Shown here: positions 16,518-24,621 of the stretch, one piece after another | How the letters are laid out: the number at the start of each line of letters is the position of its first letter | Numbering within the stretch: position 1 is the stretch's first letter | Program-made: the position numbers and the translations under genes | DNA from: an uncultured Ruminococcus sp. | GTDB taxonomy: Bacteria > Bacillota > Clostridia > Oscillospirales > Acutalibacteraceae | Reading direction: 5' to 3' | NCBI GenBank assembly: GCA_902776375.1 | Contig: CACYPV010000001.1 | Location: 48,600-112,599 of the forward strand | DNA length: 64,000 nucleotides | The notes under the pieces: model-generated | The model's database searches: none | Seen by the model: only the letters and a program-made list of their open reading frames with translations | Told to the model about the DNA's origin: nothing

Positions 16518-17285
16518 TTACTTGCTTGCTGCCTTAACGATAGCCGCGAATTTTTCGGCTACGAGGGAAGCGCCGCCGATAAGACCGCCGTCTACGTTGA
16601 GCTTTGATACCAGCTCGTCGGCATTCTTGTCGTTCATCGAACCGCCGTACTGGATGGTAACGCCGTCTGCGGCCTCCTGGGTGTAGAGCTTAGCGAGCTG
16701 TGCGCGGATAAAAGCGCAAACTTCCTCAGCCTGATCGGCGGTAGCGGTCTTGCCGGTGCCGATAGCCCAAACGGGCTCGTAGGCGATAACTACGTTCTTG
16801 AGCTCTTCCTCGGTAACGTCCCAAAGGTCAAGCTTGATCTGGCGAGCGATGACCTCTTCGGTGATGTTGCACTCGCGCTCCCAGAGCAGCTCGCCGACGC
16901 AAACGATGGGCTTTAAGCCAGCCGCGAGGGCAGCTTTTGTTCTCTTGTTTACAGTCTCGTCGGTCTCGCCAAAGTACTGTCTGCGCTCGCTGTGACCGAG
17001 TACGACGTACTCAACGCCGATCTCTTTGAGCATGCCCGTGGAGATCTCGCCGGTGAAAGCGCCGCTTTCAGCCCAGTGGCAGTTCTCGGCGCCGACCTTG
17101 ATGTTTGTGCCTGCGGTAGCCTCAACGGCTGCGGCAAGGTCAACATAGGGAACGCATGCGATTACTTCGCAGTCTGCGTCCGCTACGAGGGGCTTGATCT
17201 CATTGAGGAGCGCAACGGCTTCCTTGGGAGTCTTGTTCATTTTCCAGTTGCCCGCGATGATGGCGGTTCTTTTTGCTTTATCCAT
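16518..17285 (-). CDS. tpiA: Triosephosphate isomerase
   Basis: A 255-residue TIM barrel that interconverts dihydroxyacetone phosphate and glyceraldehyde-3-phosphate. Visible active-site parts are GNWKMNK (Asn, Lys), VLGHSERR (catalytic His) and AYEPVWAIGTGKTA (catalytic Glu and phosphate loop 6). The ATG at 17285 with AAAGGAACG upstream is chosen; an in-frame extension to 17336 would add a non-conserved hydrophobic leader. Between it and pgk lie two REP-like palindromes, which could stabilise or attenuate the message. Confidence 0.97.
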   Translation of the reverse strand: MDKAKRTAIIAGNWKMNKTPKEAVALLNEIKPLVADADCEVIACVPYVDLAAAVEATAGTNIKVGAENCHWAESGAFTGEISTGMLKEIGVEYVVLGHSERRQYFGETDETVNKRTKAALAAGLKPIVCVGELLWERECNITEEVIARQIKLDLWDVTEEELKNVVIAYEPVWAIGTGKTATADQAEEVCAFIRAQLAKLYTQEAADGVTIQYGGSMNDKNADELVSKLNVDGGLIGGASLVAEKFAAIVKAASK

Positions 17286-17321
17286 AATTATCGTTCCTTT
17301 CAAGAAAAATAGTAAGACAAA

Positions 17322-17350
17322 TAGGGACGACCGCAAGGGTCGCCCCTACG
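17322..17350. repeat. REP-like palindrome, copy b
   Basis: TAGGGACGACC, loop GCAA, GGGTCGCCCCTACG: a strong hairpin in the pgk-tpiA spacer. It is nearly identical to the copy at 31301-31327. Confidence 0.75.
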
Positions 17351-17372
17351 GGGTAATGTGATAGATTGAAAA

Positions 17373-17414
17373 CGTATGTGTGCGCCCGGGCGAACACACG
17401 GGTTTGCCCCTACG
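17373..17414. repeat. REP-like palindrome, copy c
   Basis: A GTGTGCGCCC arm and a GGGCGAACACACGGG segment, ending TTTGCCCCTACG. It is the second palindrome of the pgk-tpiA spacer. Confidence 0.65.
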
Positions 17415-17430
17415 CGCTCAGAAACGTTGC

Positions 17431-18639
17431 TTATTTATCCGCGATAACAGCGATGCCGGGCAGGGTCTTGCCTTCGAGGTACTCGAGGGATGCGCCGCCG
17501 CCGGTGGAGATGTGGCTCATCTTATCGGCAAAGCCGAGCTGGATAACAGCCGCCGCGCTGTCGCCGCCGCCGATGATAGTGGTAGCGTCGGTCTCTGCAA
17601 GAGCCTTTGCAACTGCGATGGTGCCCGCGGCAAGAATGGGATTCTCAAATACGCCCATGGGTCCGTTCCAAACAACGGTCTTGGCGCTCTTGACTGCGTC
17701 GGCAAAGAGAGCCTGAGTCTTTGTGCCGATGTCAAGGCCTTCCATGTCGGCGGGGATAGCGTCTACGTCAACGTTCTGAACCTCGATCTCAGCGTCGATG
17801 GGATCGGGGAAGGAAGCCGCGATGGTGGTGTCTACGGGAAGAAGGAGCTGCTTGCCGAGGCTTTCAGCCTTAGCGATCATGTCCTTGCAGTAATCGATTT
17901 TGGTGTCGTCGACGAGGGACTTGCCGACCTCTTTGCCCTGAGCCTTGAGGAAGGTGTAAGCCATGCCGCCGCCGATGATAAGAGTATCGCACTTCTCGAG
18001 CAGGTTAGAGATAACATTGAGCTTGTCGGCAACCTTTGCGCCGCCGAGAATAGCAACGAAGGGACGAACGGGGTTCTCTACCGCGTTGCCGAGGAAGTTG
18101 ATCTCCTTCTGCATGAGGTAACCGACAGCGGTGTCCTTGATGTGGTCGGTAACGCCCGCGGTGGAGCAGTGAGCGCGGTGAGCGGAGCCGAAAGCGTCCA
18201 TTACGAATACGTCGGCAAGAGAAGCGAGCTCAGAGGAGAAGGGCTCGAGATTCTTGGTCTCTTCTTTTCTGAAACGGGTGTTCTGAAGCAGAACAACGTC
18301 GCCGTCCTTCATTTCGGCAACAGCCTTTTTGGCGTTCTCGCCTACGACCTCGTCGTCATCTGCGAATACTACTTCCTGACCGAGAAGCTCGGCAAGGCGG
18401 GCAGCTGCGGGAGCAAGGCTGAACTTAGCCTCGGGGCCGTTCTTGGGTTTGCCGAGGTGTGAGCAGAGGATGACCTTGCCGCCGTCGGCGATAAGCTTTT
18501 TGATTGTGGGCAGAGCCGCGGTGATCCTGTTATCGTTGGTGATAACTCCGTCCTTGAGCGGCACGTTGAAGTCAACGCGAACAAGCACTTTTTTGCCCTT
18601 TACATTGATGTCGTCAACAGATACTTTGTTTAGCTGCAT
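17431..18639 (-). CDS. pgk: Phosphoglycerate kinase
   Basis: A 402-residue monomeric two-domain kinase that makes ATP from 1,3-bisphosphoglycerate. The N-terminal domain has [18 protein letters not shown] and a basic patch (RFRKEE). The C-terminal nucleotide domain has [24 protein letters not shown] and GGGDSAAA. First gene of the operon pgk-tpiA-gpmI, with its own sigma-A promoter and AAAGGATG ribosome site. The usual operon leader gapA is not adjacent. Confidence 0.97.
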   Translation of the reverse strand: MQLNKVSVDDINVKGKKVLVRVDFNVPLKDGVITNDNRITAALPTIKKLIADGGKVILCSHLGKPKNGPEAKFSLAPAAARLAELLGQEVVFADDDEVVGENAKKAVAEMKDGDVVLLQNTRFRKEETKNLEPFSSELASLADVFVMDAFGSAHRAHCSTAGVTDHIKDTAVGYLMQKEINFLGNAVENPVRPFVAILGGAKVADKLNVISNLLEKCDTLIIGGGMAYTFLKAQGKEVGKSLVDDTKIDYCKDMIAKAESLGKQLLLPVDTTIAASFPDPIDAEIEVQNVDVDAIPADMEGLDIGTKTQALFADAVKSAKTVVWNGPMGVFENPILAAGTIAVAKALAETDATTIIGGGDSAAAVIQLGFADKMSHISTGGGASLEYLEGKTLPGIAVIADK

Positions 18640-18703
18640 AATAAAAACATCCTTTCGTTTATGAAAAATTTGTCAAAATACAACGTATTTTACAGACACT
18701 TAT

Positions 18704-18732
18704 ATTATAGTATAAATTAACAGATTTAGCAA
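18704..18732 (-). promoter_or_regulatory. Promoter of the pgk-tpiA-gpmI operon
   Basis: On the minus strand TTGCTA (18727-18732) and TATAAT (18704-18709) with a 17-base spacer, about 65 bases before the pgk start. Confidence 0.7.
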
Positions 18733-18787
18733 GCCCAATTGATAAGAATTTAACATATTTTTTAGCGTGATTTCGTTAGGGATGCTT

Positions 18788-19306
18788 TTATGAAAGGTTA
18801 TTCAGGTCGTTCCACTTATGCCTGTGCAGTTCGCCTTTGTTTTGCAGCTCGGGGAAGTTCCATTGGCGAAGCACCTCGTAGGCGGCTATGGCAACTGAGT
18901 TTGAAAGGTTAAGGCTGCGCGCTTCGCTTATCATCGGCAGACGCAGGGTCTCGTTCGGATGCTGCATTAGAACATGCTCCGGCAGTCCGCGCGTTTCCTT
19001 GCCGAACAGCAAAAAGCAGTTGTCGGGAAAGCTTACGTCGCTGTAAACGTGCGTTCCTTTGGTCGAGAAGAAGTAGAAGTTCCCGCCCTTGTTGCGCTCG
19101 AAAAAGTCGTCGAGGTTTTCATAGTAGGTTATGTCGAGCAGATACCAGTAGTCAAGTCCCGCGCGCTTTAGCTTGCGGTCGTCAATTGCAAAGCCCATAG
19201 GCTTTACAATGTGCAGCCGCGCTCCGGTGGCGGCGCAGGTGCGGGCGACGTTTCCTGTGTTCTGGGGGATCTCAGGCTCTACCAGCACAAGGTTCAGGGT
19301 AGGCAT
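18788..19306 (-). CDS. trmL: tRNA (cytidine/uridine(34)-2'-O)-methyltransferase TrmL
   Basis: A 172-residue SPOUT (alpha/beta-knot) methyltransferase. It has LVLVEPEIPQNTGNVARTC at the N-terminus, the LLFGKETRGLPE motif and the C-terminal NLSNSVAIAAYEVLRQW knot, all typical for TrmL, which methylates the ribose of the wobble base in certain leucine tRNAs. Length is that of the minimal family. It is a single gene upstream of the pgk promoter. Confidence 0.93.
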   Translation of the reverse strand: MPTLNLVLVEPEIPQNTGNVARTCAATGARLHIVKPMGFAIDDRKLKRAGLDYWYLLDITYYENLDDFFERNKGGNFYFFSTKGTHVYSDVSFPDNCFLLFGKETRGLPEHVLMQHPNETLRLPMISEARSLNLSNSVAIAAYEVLRQWNFPELQNKGELHRHKWNDLNNLS

Positions 19307-19418
19307 ATCATCAGTCCTTTTTGAAAGATTTACATTTTTTACATCGTTATTCTATTTTAAATCGGAAAGAATAATATTGCAAGCTTTTTCTTGCCAATTG
19401 TAAATAGGAGGTAAAAAA

Positions 19419-19601
19419 ATGAGCAAAAGTCCTTTGGTAAATATGGTAAAGGGCGTGGCTGTGGGCATGGTCGCCGGCGCTGTTGTTGGATGCGCGGCGA
19501 AGTCCGCCGCCGATGAGAATCCCAAGATACGCAAGAAGGTGTGCCGCGTCAAGCGCACGATGGGCGACGTGGCGGACACGGCAAAGTATATGTTTAAGTG
19601 A
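19419..19601 (+). CDS. Small Gly/Ala-helix protein, unknown
   Basis: A 60-residue protein with a Gly/Ala/Val-rich hydrophobic segment (about 10-27, resembling the N-terminal helix of YtxH-like proteins), then a basic region with two Cys. A strong TAGGAGGT site lies 8 bases before the ATG and a hairpin terminator follows. No function is assigned. Confidence 0.7.
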   Translation: MSKSPLVNMVKGVAVGMVAGAVVGCAAKSAADENPKIRKKVCRVKRTMGDVADTAKYMFK

Positions 19602-19622
19602 GTGACCGGCGTTAAGTTTTGT

Positions 19623-19644
19623 GGGCGCACCTATGTGTGCGCCC
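19623..19644. repeat. REP-like palindrome, copy d
   Basis: GGGCGCAC, loop, GTGTGCGCCC: a short family member 20 bases after the 60-residue gene. Confidence 0.6.
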
Positions 19645-19671
19645 GCATATAATGCGGCTTGCTTTTTTTAA
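19641..19671 (+). terminator. Terminator after the 60-residue gene
   Basis: CCGCA and TGCGG pair around TATAA, followed by CTTGCTTTTTTT. Confidence 0.6.
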
Positions 19672-19721
19672 TTATTTTCGCAGCGAGCGGTGGGGGAGGC
19701 TTTTTCTTTTATCAGCGTTTT

Positions 19722-19756
19722 AAAATATAAAAAAGCGCCCTCCGAAGAGAGCGCTC
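19722..19756 (-). terminator. Terminator of the M23 peptidase gene
   Basis: On the minus strand AGCGCTCTC and GAGGGCGCT pair around TTCG, a stable tetraloop, followed by TTTTTT. Confidence 0.85.
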
Positions 19757-19773
19757 TAATTAAACTAAGTTGA

Positions 19774-21150
19774 TCATACATAATTCAGCGGGTTTTGATA
19801 TTCGCCGTTGAGACGTACCTCGAAGTGGAGGTGAGGTCCCGTGGAGTTGCCGGTGGAGCCGATAAGACCGATGGTCTCACCCTGGCTCACCTGCTGACCG
19901 ACGGAGCAGCAAAGCTCGCTTGCGTGGCCGTAAACGGTGACGTAGCCGTTGCCGTGGTCGATCATTACGTAGTTGCCGTAGCCGCCGCCGTCGTTGCCGG
20001 CGAAGATAACGGTGCCGCCTGCAGACGCGACAAAGGGCATGCCGTAGTCGCCGCCGCCCGCTATATCGATACCGTTGTGCATTCTGCCCCAGCGGTATTC
20101 CATGTAGCTGGTGATATTGGTCGTGTGGGGAACAGGCCACATAAAGCCGCCTGTGGAGGCGCTGTAACCGGTCGAGCTGCCGGAGGAACCGTAGCTGTAA
20201 TCGCTGTAGCTGTCGCTGCTTTCCTCGTAGCTGTAAGTTTCTTCCTTAGTGCCGACTGTTTTCTTCTCGGTCACGGGGTAGGACAGAACGTTAGAGCCTG
20301 TGATCTCGGTGTCGGTCTTAACGCCGTCGACATATGTCAGACGCACGGAGTATTCGGTAACGCCGTTCTGACCCTCTTGGGTTATCTCTTCGTAGCCGAG
20401 GGGAAGACTGTCGTCCTCGGTGATCTCGGTATCGTAAGCGGTTTCTTCGGTGTATGAGCTGTCGGTTCTGAGCTTTACCGAGCACATCCACTGTGCGGTC
20501 TCCATGAGGGAATCAACGCTCTGTGCTTTAAGCTCGCCTTTGTAGGGGCTGACCTCTACGTCGTTTACGAACTCGGTAGTGGTCTGGTCGTCAAAGCCCG
20601 CCTTGACCTCTGCGAGGAACTGATCGAGCGCTGCCTTAAGAGCCTCGCCGTCCTCAACAACGCCGATGATCTCGCCGTCGACATAAAGCGCGTAAAGGCT
20701 TCTTGCCTTGGCTGCCTTAACGCGGCTGCCCGCTTCGTCGAGCGTAGAGGCGTTGAGCAGGGGGAGAGTAGTGTTCTGAGAGCCGGGGATGTCCGACTCG
20801 GCGATGACCGCTGTAATGGGATCCTTACCACCGTCCAGCGCGCCTGCAACTGTCACGAGCGACAGCATAACGGCGGTAACGCCTGCCGCCACTGAAAGGA
20901 CGACCCTTTTCTTATATACAAAGCGGTTGCGCTCTGCGGGAGCGGTGTGCTTGTGCTCCGGAAGCTTTTTTGAAGCCTTGAGCTTGTCGCTGAATACGCT
21001 GAGGCTTAACTTGCCGCTCTTGCTTTTCTTAGTCTTTGTTGTGTGGGCTACAGGCTGTTTTTTCTCTTCGGGAAAAATACTTTCTATCTCAGAGAAGCCA
21101 TCAAGCCCGATAAATTTCAATTCTTCATCATTTCTTTTCAAATTTTTCAT
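19774..21150 (-). CDS. Membrane-anchored M23 peptidase with G5 domain
   Basis: A 458-residue envelope protein. It has a cytoplasmic basic N-terminus (1-82) and one membrane helix (about 83-105). An extracellular linker follows, then a G5 domain (about 235-305) with TEITEDDSLPLGYEE and VSYPV-like strands, a Ser/Tyr/Gly-rich spacer, and an M23 LytM-type zinc peptidase domain (about 345-458). Zinc ligands are visible: RMHNGIDI (His, Asp) and HLHFEV; the second catalytic His is in VYGHASEL. Such proteins cut peptide cross-links or regulate other hydrolases, and several act in sporulation or division. The long cytoplasmic part is unusual and may bind a partner. Confidence 0.9.
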   Translation of the reverse strand: MKNLKRNDEELKFIGLDGFSEIESIFPEEKKQPVAHTTKTKKSKSGKLSLSVFSDKLKASKKLPEHKHTAPAERNRFVYKKRVVLSVAAGVTAVMLSLVTVAGALDGGKDPITAVIAESDIPGSQNTTLPLLNASTLDEAGSRVKAAKARSLYALYVDGEIIGVVEDGEALKAALDQFLAEVKAGFDDQTTTEFVNDVEVSPYKGELKAQSVDSLMETAQWMCSVKLRTDSSYTEETAYDTEITEDDSLPLGYEEITQEGQNGVTEYSVRLTYVDGVKTDTEITGSNVLSYPVTEKKTVGTKEETYSYEESSDSYSDYSYGSSGSSTGYSASTGGFMWPVPHTTNITSYMEYRWGRMHNGIDIAGGGDYGMPFVASAGGTVIFAGNDGGGYGNYVMIDHGNGYVTVYGHASELCCSVGQQVSQGETIGLIGSTGNSTGPHLHFEVRLNGEYQNPLNYV

Positions 21151-21175
21151 CTTTTATTCTCCTAATAAAATAACC

Positions 21176-21191
21176 GTTACAAAAGTGTAAC
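21176..21191. promoter_or_regulatory. Inverted repeat in the M23 gene leader
   Basis: GTTACA and TGTAAC form a perfect 6-bp inverted repeat with a 4-base spacer, between a -10-like TATAAT (minus strand, near 21211) and the gene. A possible operator. Confidence 0.35.
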
Positions 21192-21245
21192 ATTTCCTTC
21201 CGACATTAATTATACCAAATCCTGCCGAAATTTCAATAGAAGAAA

Positions 21246-21288
21246 ATAAAAACGGAGTTATTCATATAACATATACAAATAACTCCGT
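21246..21288 (-). terminator. Terminator of the GH25 lipoprotein gene
   Basis: On the minus strand ACGGAGTTATT and AATAACTCCGT form an 11-bp stem followed by TTTTTATTTT. It lies about 115 bases after the stop. Confidence 0.8.
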
Positions 21289-21404
21289 ATGCTGTTGTAA
21301 GATATGCACAATATTTCTGCAATAAAATTATACTATAAGTCGAATAATAACGCCAAGTTATACGCAAGGTAATATTTCAGAGAAAAAACTGTCAGAAACT
21401 CACG

Positions 21405-22262
21405 TTATCTAACTATTCTCAGATTCAGATCCACATTGTTTTCCACGCCGTCCACGGTGGCGGTGTTGGAATACTGCCACATGCCAAAGTTGTAGGGGAA
21501 TGTCGGGGCGTCGGAATACTCGCTGAACCACAGTTCGCAGTCGGACAGTTTGTTCAAATCGTACTTTGCCGAGGGCTCCGAGGACTCGGAAAAATAGAGC
21601 ATCGGCTCATAACCGAGGGCTTTTGCTTCATCGCAGAAGGCGCGGGCGCAGTCGGTCGTCTGCTCCACGGTCATTCCGTCCGTGCGCGCGGTGTCGTTTT
21701 CGATGAACTCGAGGTCATATGCGAGGGGATAGTCGAGCCGCAGGTCGCCGAGCAGCTCTTGGCAATACCTGGCTTCCTCCTTCGCCTCGTCGGCGTTCGT
21801 CGCTTGCGAGAAGAAGTAGCCGCCGGTGTGTATGCCCGCCGCCTGAGCGCCGCTTATGTACTCGACCGCCCTGTCGTCGCTGTAAAGCGCGCCCTCGTCG
21901 CCGTAGCCTCTGCCGCCGAGCCGCACCATTACAAAGGTGACGCCGGCGTTCTTCACGCGCTGCCAGTCGATATCGCCGCAGAAGGAGCTGACGTCAATAC
22001 CCGTGACCGAGGCGGGCTGACCGTCCACACGGTAGACCATAAAGCCGTCCTCGTTTGAAAAACCGCTGTTGTCGATTTTTGCGCTCTCGGTGGTCTGAAC
22101 GGCGGTTTCGCTGACCTGAGCGGTCGATGAGCTGTCGGTTACCGTTGTATCTGCTTTGCTATTTTCTTTATTAGAATTATCCGAACCCGCGCATCCGCCT
22201 AGCAGCATTGCCGCAGCGCATACAGCCGCAAGGGTCCCCGTTAAAAATGCCGATGATCTCAT
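21405..22262 (-). CDS. GH25 (Cellosyl-type) lysozyme lipoprotein
   Basis: A 285-residue predicted lipoprotein (lipobox LGGC, Cys24) with a Ser/Thr/Lys linker and a GH25 domain from about residue 85. The active-site strands are visible: GIDVSSFCGDIDW and YDLEFI (DxE pair), with VMVRLGGRGYGDEG and WQYSNTATVDGVENNVDLN at the end. GH25 enzymes cleave the glycan strands of peptidoglycan. The ATG at 22262 has GAGGT upstream; earlier in-frame starts at 22277 and 22313 are less well placed. Divergent from the next gene. Confidence 0.9.
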   Translation of the reverse strand: MRSSAFLTGTLAAVCAAAMLLGGCAGSDNSNKENSKADTTVTDSSSTAQVSETAVQTTESAKIDNSGFSNEDGFMVYRVDGQPASVTGIDVSSFCGDIDWQRVKNAGVTFVMVRLGGRGYGDEGALYSDDRAVEYISGAQAAGIHTGGYFFSQATNADEAKEEARYCQELLGDLRLDYPLAYDLEFIENDTARTDGMTVEQTTDCARAFCDEAKALGYEPMLYFSESSEPSAKYDLNKLSDCELWFSEYSDAPTFPYNFGMWQYSNTATVDGVENNVDLNLRIVR

Positions 22263-22354
22263 AATACATGACCTCATTCCGAGTGTTTTTGAAATACATG
22301 ATGATTTTACCATAAAAATAATTTTATGTAAACAATGATTTTTGAAAATTGCTA

Positions 22355-22383
22355 TTGAAATTGATTTCCAAATTTAGTATAAT
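22355..22383 (+). promoter_or_regulatory. Promoter of the duplicated-module gene
   Basis: TTGAAA (22355-22360) and TATAAT (22378-22383) with a 17-base spacer, 58 bases before the GTG start. Confidence 0.75.
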
Positions 22384-22441
22384 GTATTGGTAAGATTATG
22401 CGTAAAGCTATCTCTTGCAAAAGAAACGGGGAGGTGATTGG

Positions 22442-22930
22442 GTGAATAACGCGTATCTGTCGGGGTATAAAAAGAAGAATATTTCGCAACTGCTGCGTGC
22501 TATCGACGATTGCACGTCCATTAGCCAGCTTTTCGCGCTGGTTCAGCACGAGCAGATCAAGATACAAATGCATGCCCAATCGGGAGCCTCCAACCTTGAG
22601 CCCAGAAAGCTGAGCCTGAACGAGATAAAGGAGCTTCCGCTCGACAGGCTGAAGGCAGAGGTCAAGAAGGCGGTCTGCATGAGCTATGTGCCCCCAAAGG
22701 GCAGCGACGGCGACAGCAGGCTGATAAACGCCATTCGCGAGACCAAGACGTTGAGTGAGCTCTTCGCCCTGATACAGCGTGAGCATATCGTGGTTCAAAT
22801 GCACGCCCAAACCGGAGCGTCGAACCTCACGCCGCGCAAGCTCGAGCCGAAGATCCAGGTCGAGTCTGACGAATCGCCGTTTGAACGCTTCAAGGCTGAG
22901 GTAATCAAAGCCGTTTCGGAGCAGGGTTAG
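22442..22930 (+). CDS. Unknown protein built from a duplicated module
   Basis: A 162-residue soluble protein with two copies of a module of about 45 residues. The first covers about 8-57 and the second about 90-137. Each has a helix with an SxxxLFALxQxE core, then IxxQMHAQxGASNLxPRKL. After each copy comes a similar LDRLKAEVKKAV or FERFKAEVIKAV segment, so the whole unit is duplicated. No signal peptide or membrane segment is present. GGGGAGGTG lies before the GTG at 22442. I do not recognise the family; the repeat suggests a binding protein or a two-fold fold. Confidence 0.75.
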   Translation: MNNAYLSGYKKKNISQLLRAIDDCTSISQLFALVQHEQIKIQMHAQSGASNLEPRKLSLNEIKELPLDRLKAEVKKAVCMSYVPPKGSDGDSRLINAIRETKTLSELFALIQREHIVVQMHAQTGASNLTPRKLEPKIQVESDESPFERFKAEVIKAVSEQG

Positions 22931-23057
22931 ATAATAGGAATCGCAGGGGAGTGCAGCGCGCTTCTGCGGGTCATGAGTGAAACTTATACGACGAGCAAGG
23001 CTCGTCACCGCAACTAACCGTCCACTAAAAACTTTATATAAAGAGAGGGATATGCAC

Positions 23058-24404
23058 ATGAAAAAAACATCAAAACGCTTTCTTGCGGCTCTTCTGGCTG
23101 TTTTGACCGTGTTCTCAATGCTTACGGTCGTTACTGCCTTTGCTGCCGAGACTGCCGAGTCCGCCGTTGCCGATCAGGGCGATCCTGTCGTAGGCAACAT
23201 CACCGGTCTTAAAAAGACCACTACAGAGTCTGACCGTATCCGCGTTGAGTGGAACCCTGTTGATGGCGCCAGCGGCTATGCCGTGGCTATCTGCGACGCC
23301 GACAAGGCTCCCGGCACCTACGCCGACATGGGCGACACCACAAACACCTACATGGGTATCAAGGGTCTCAGACAGGGCATTATGCACATCATAAGGGTCA
23401 ATGCCTTTGTTATGAAGGACGGCAACCGTTACGACGGCGAGCCCGTTTTTCTCACCACCGCGACCCAGCCCAACAAGATCTCGGGTCTGGTAAGGACTCA
23501 GTCTTCCGACACCGTCACTGTTAAGTGGAACGTGAATGCCAACGTTACCGGCTACAAGGTATTCCGCGCAGACGGCACCTCGGGCAACTTTGCTCTCGTT
23601 AAGGAGATCATCGGCAAGACCAACAACAGCTATTCCGACAAGAACGTCAAGCTCGGCAAGATCTATACATACAAAGTCGTGGGCTTCCGTCAGCTTCCCA
23701 ATGGCAACCGCTACCACTCCGCGGGCACTACCATCGCCTGCATGAGCGGTCTGTGCGCGCCCAACTTCAACATCAGCTCACAGCTCTACAGGGTAAATCT
23801 TAGCTGGAAGCGCAACGCTTACGCTACCCGCTACGATATTTACTACTCCGCCGATAAAAACGCGACCGCTTACACCAAGGCGGGCTCAACCACCGGCACT
23901 TCCTTTGTGACCGGCAAGCTTCCCGCCAAAAAGCTTTACTTCCGCGTATACCCCATCTATAAGGGCAACGTCACCGTCACAGGTACCGCTCACACCAAGG
24001 AGATCACTGTTTCCAGCAAGATCAATAATCAGAGCGTAGGCAGCACCTATGTCGAGATCAGCATCTCGCAACAGCGCATGTGGCTGTATAAGGACGGCAA
24101 AGTGATCGTTGATACACCCGTTGTTACCGGCACAAAGGGCTCTATGGACACTCCCAAGGGCTACTTCACCATTTACTCCAAAGCGAAGAACACCACACTT
24201 TACGGCCCCGGTTACGCTTCTCCCGTTGATTACTGGATGGCTTTCAGCGGCGGCTGCGGCATACACGACGCAAGCTGGCGTTCAAGCTTCGGCGGCAGCA
24301 TCTACACCTACAACGGATCTCACGGCTGCGTCAATACGCCTTATAATGCCGTAAGGACGATCTACAACAACACCTCGGTCGGCACCCCCGTTATCGTGTA
24401 CTAA
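23058..24404 (+). CDS. Secreted L,D-transpeptidase with fibronectin III-like domains
   Basis: A 448-residue exported protein with a signal peptide (about 1-33, AFAAE cleavage). Three fibronectin type III-like domains follow in about 50-325 (GLKKTTTESDRIRVEWNPVDGASGY, then related repeats). A YkuD L,D-transpeptidase domain covers about 330-448, with the motif SHGCVNTP; His422 and Cys424 are the catalytic pair. These enzymes form 3-3 peptidoglycan cross-links or attach proteins to the wall. GAGAGGG is properly spaced for the ATG at 23058 rather than 23052. Confidence 0.92.
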   Translation: MKKTSKRFLAALLAVLTVFSMLTVVTAFAAETAESAVADQGDPVVGNITGLKKTTTESDRIRVEWNPVDGASGYAVAICDADKAPGTYADMGDTTNTYMGIKGLRQGIMHIIRVNAFVMKDGNRYDGEPVFLTTATQPNKISGLVRTQSSDTVTVKWNVNANVTGYKVFRADGTSGNFALVKEIIGKTNNSYSDKNVKLGKIYTYKVVGFRQLPNGNRYHSAGTTIACMSGLCAPNFNISSQLYRVNLSWKRNAYATRYDIYYSADKNATAYTKAGSTTGTSFVTGKLPAKKLYFRVYPIYKGNVTVTGTAHTKEITVSSKINNQSVGSTYVEISISQQRMWLYKDGKVIVDTPVVTGTKGSMDTPKGYFTIYSKAKNTTLYGPGYASPVDYWMAFSGGCGIHDASWRSSFGGSIYTYNGSHGCVNTPYNAVRTIYNNTSVGTPVIVY

Positions 24405-24429
24405 ACCTATCACAGCTAAATAACATCAT

Positions 24430-24462
24430 CAAGCGGCAGTCCATAAGGGCTGCTGCTTTTTT
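24430..24462 (+). terminator. Terminator after the L,D-transpeptidase gene
   Basis: AGCGGCAG and CTGCTGCT form an 8-bp stem with one G-T pair, followed by TTTTTTT. Confidence 0.85.
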
Positions 24463-24563
24463 TGATCTAGAGGTCAGAGCGTTAGGTGTAAGGGCTACCG
24501 TATGGTTTAACTAAAAACGTTTTTGCTGACTTAATTACACATTACCTAATTAGTCAAAACCAA

Positions 24564-24592
24564 TTGAAATCATAATAGTGATATGCTATACT
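24564..24592 (+). promoter_or_regulatory. Promoter of the MFS-like gene
   Basis: TTGAAA (24564-24569) and TATACT (24587-24592) with a 17-base spacer, 30 bases before the ATG. Confidence 0.75.
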
Positions 24593-24621
24593 ATATTTAT
24601 AAACTAATTGGAGCGGATCAT

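Noticed and set aside
17380-18462. 360-codon plus-strand frame opposite pgk
   Set aside because: Antisense shadow of pgk with no start signals; it begins in a REP-like palindrome.
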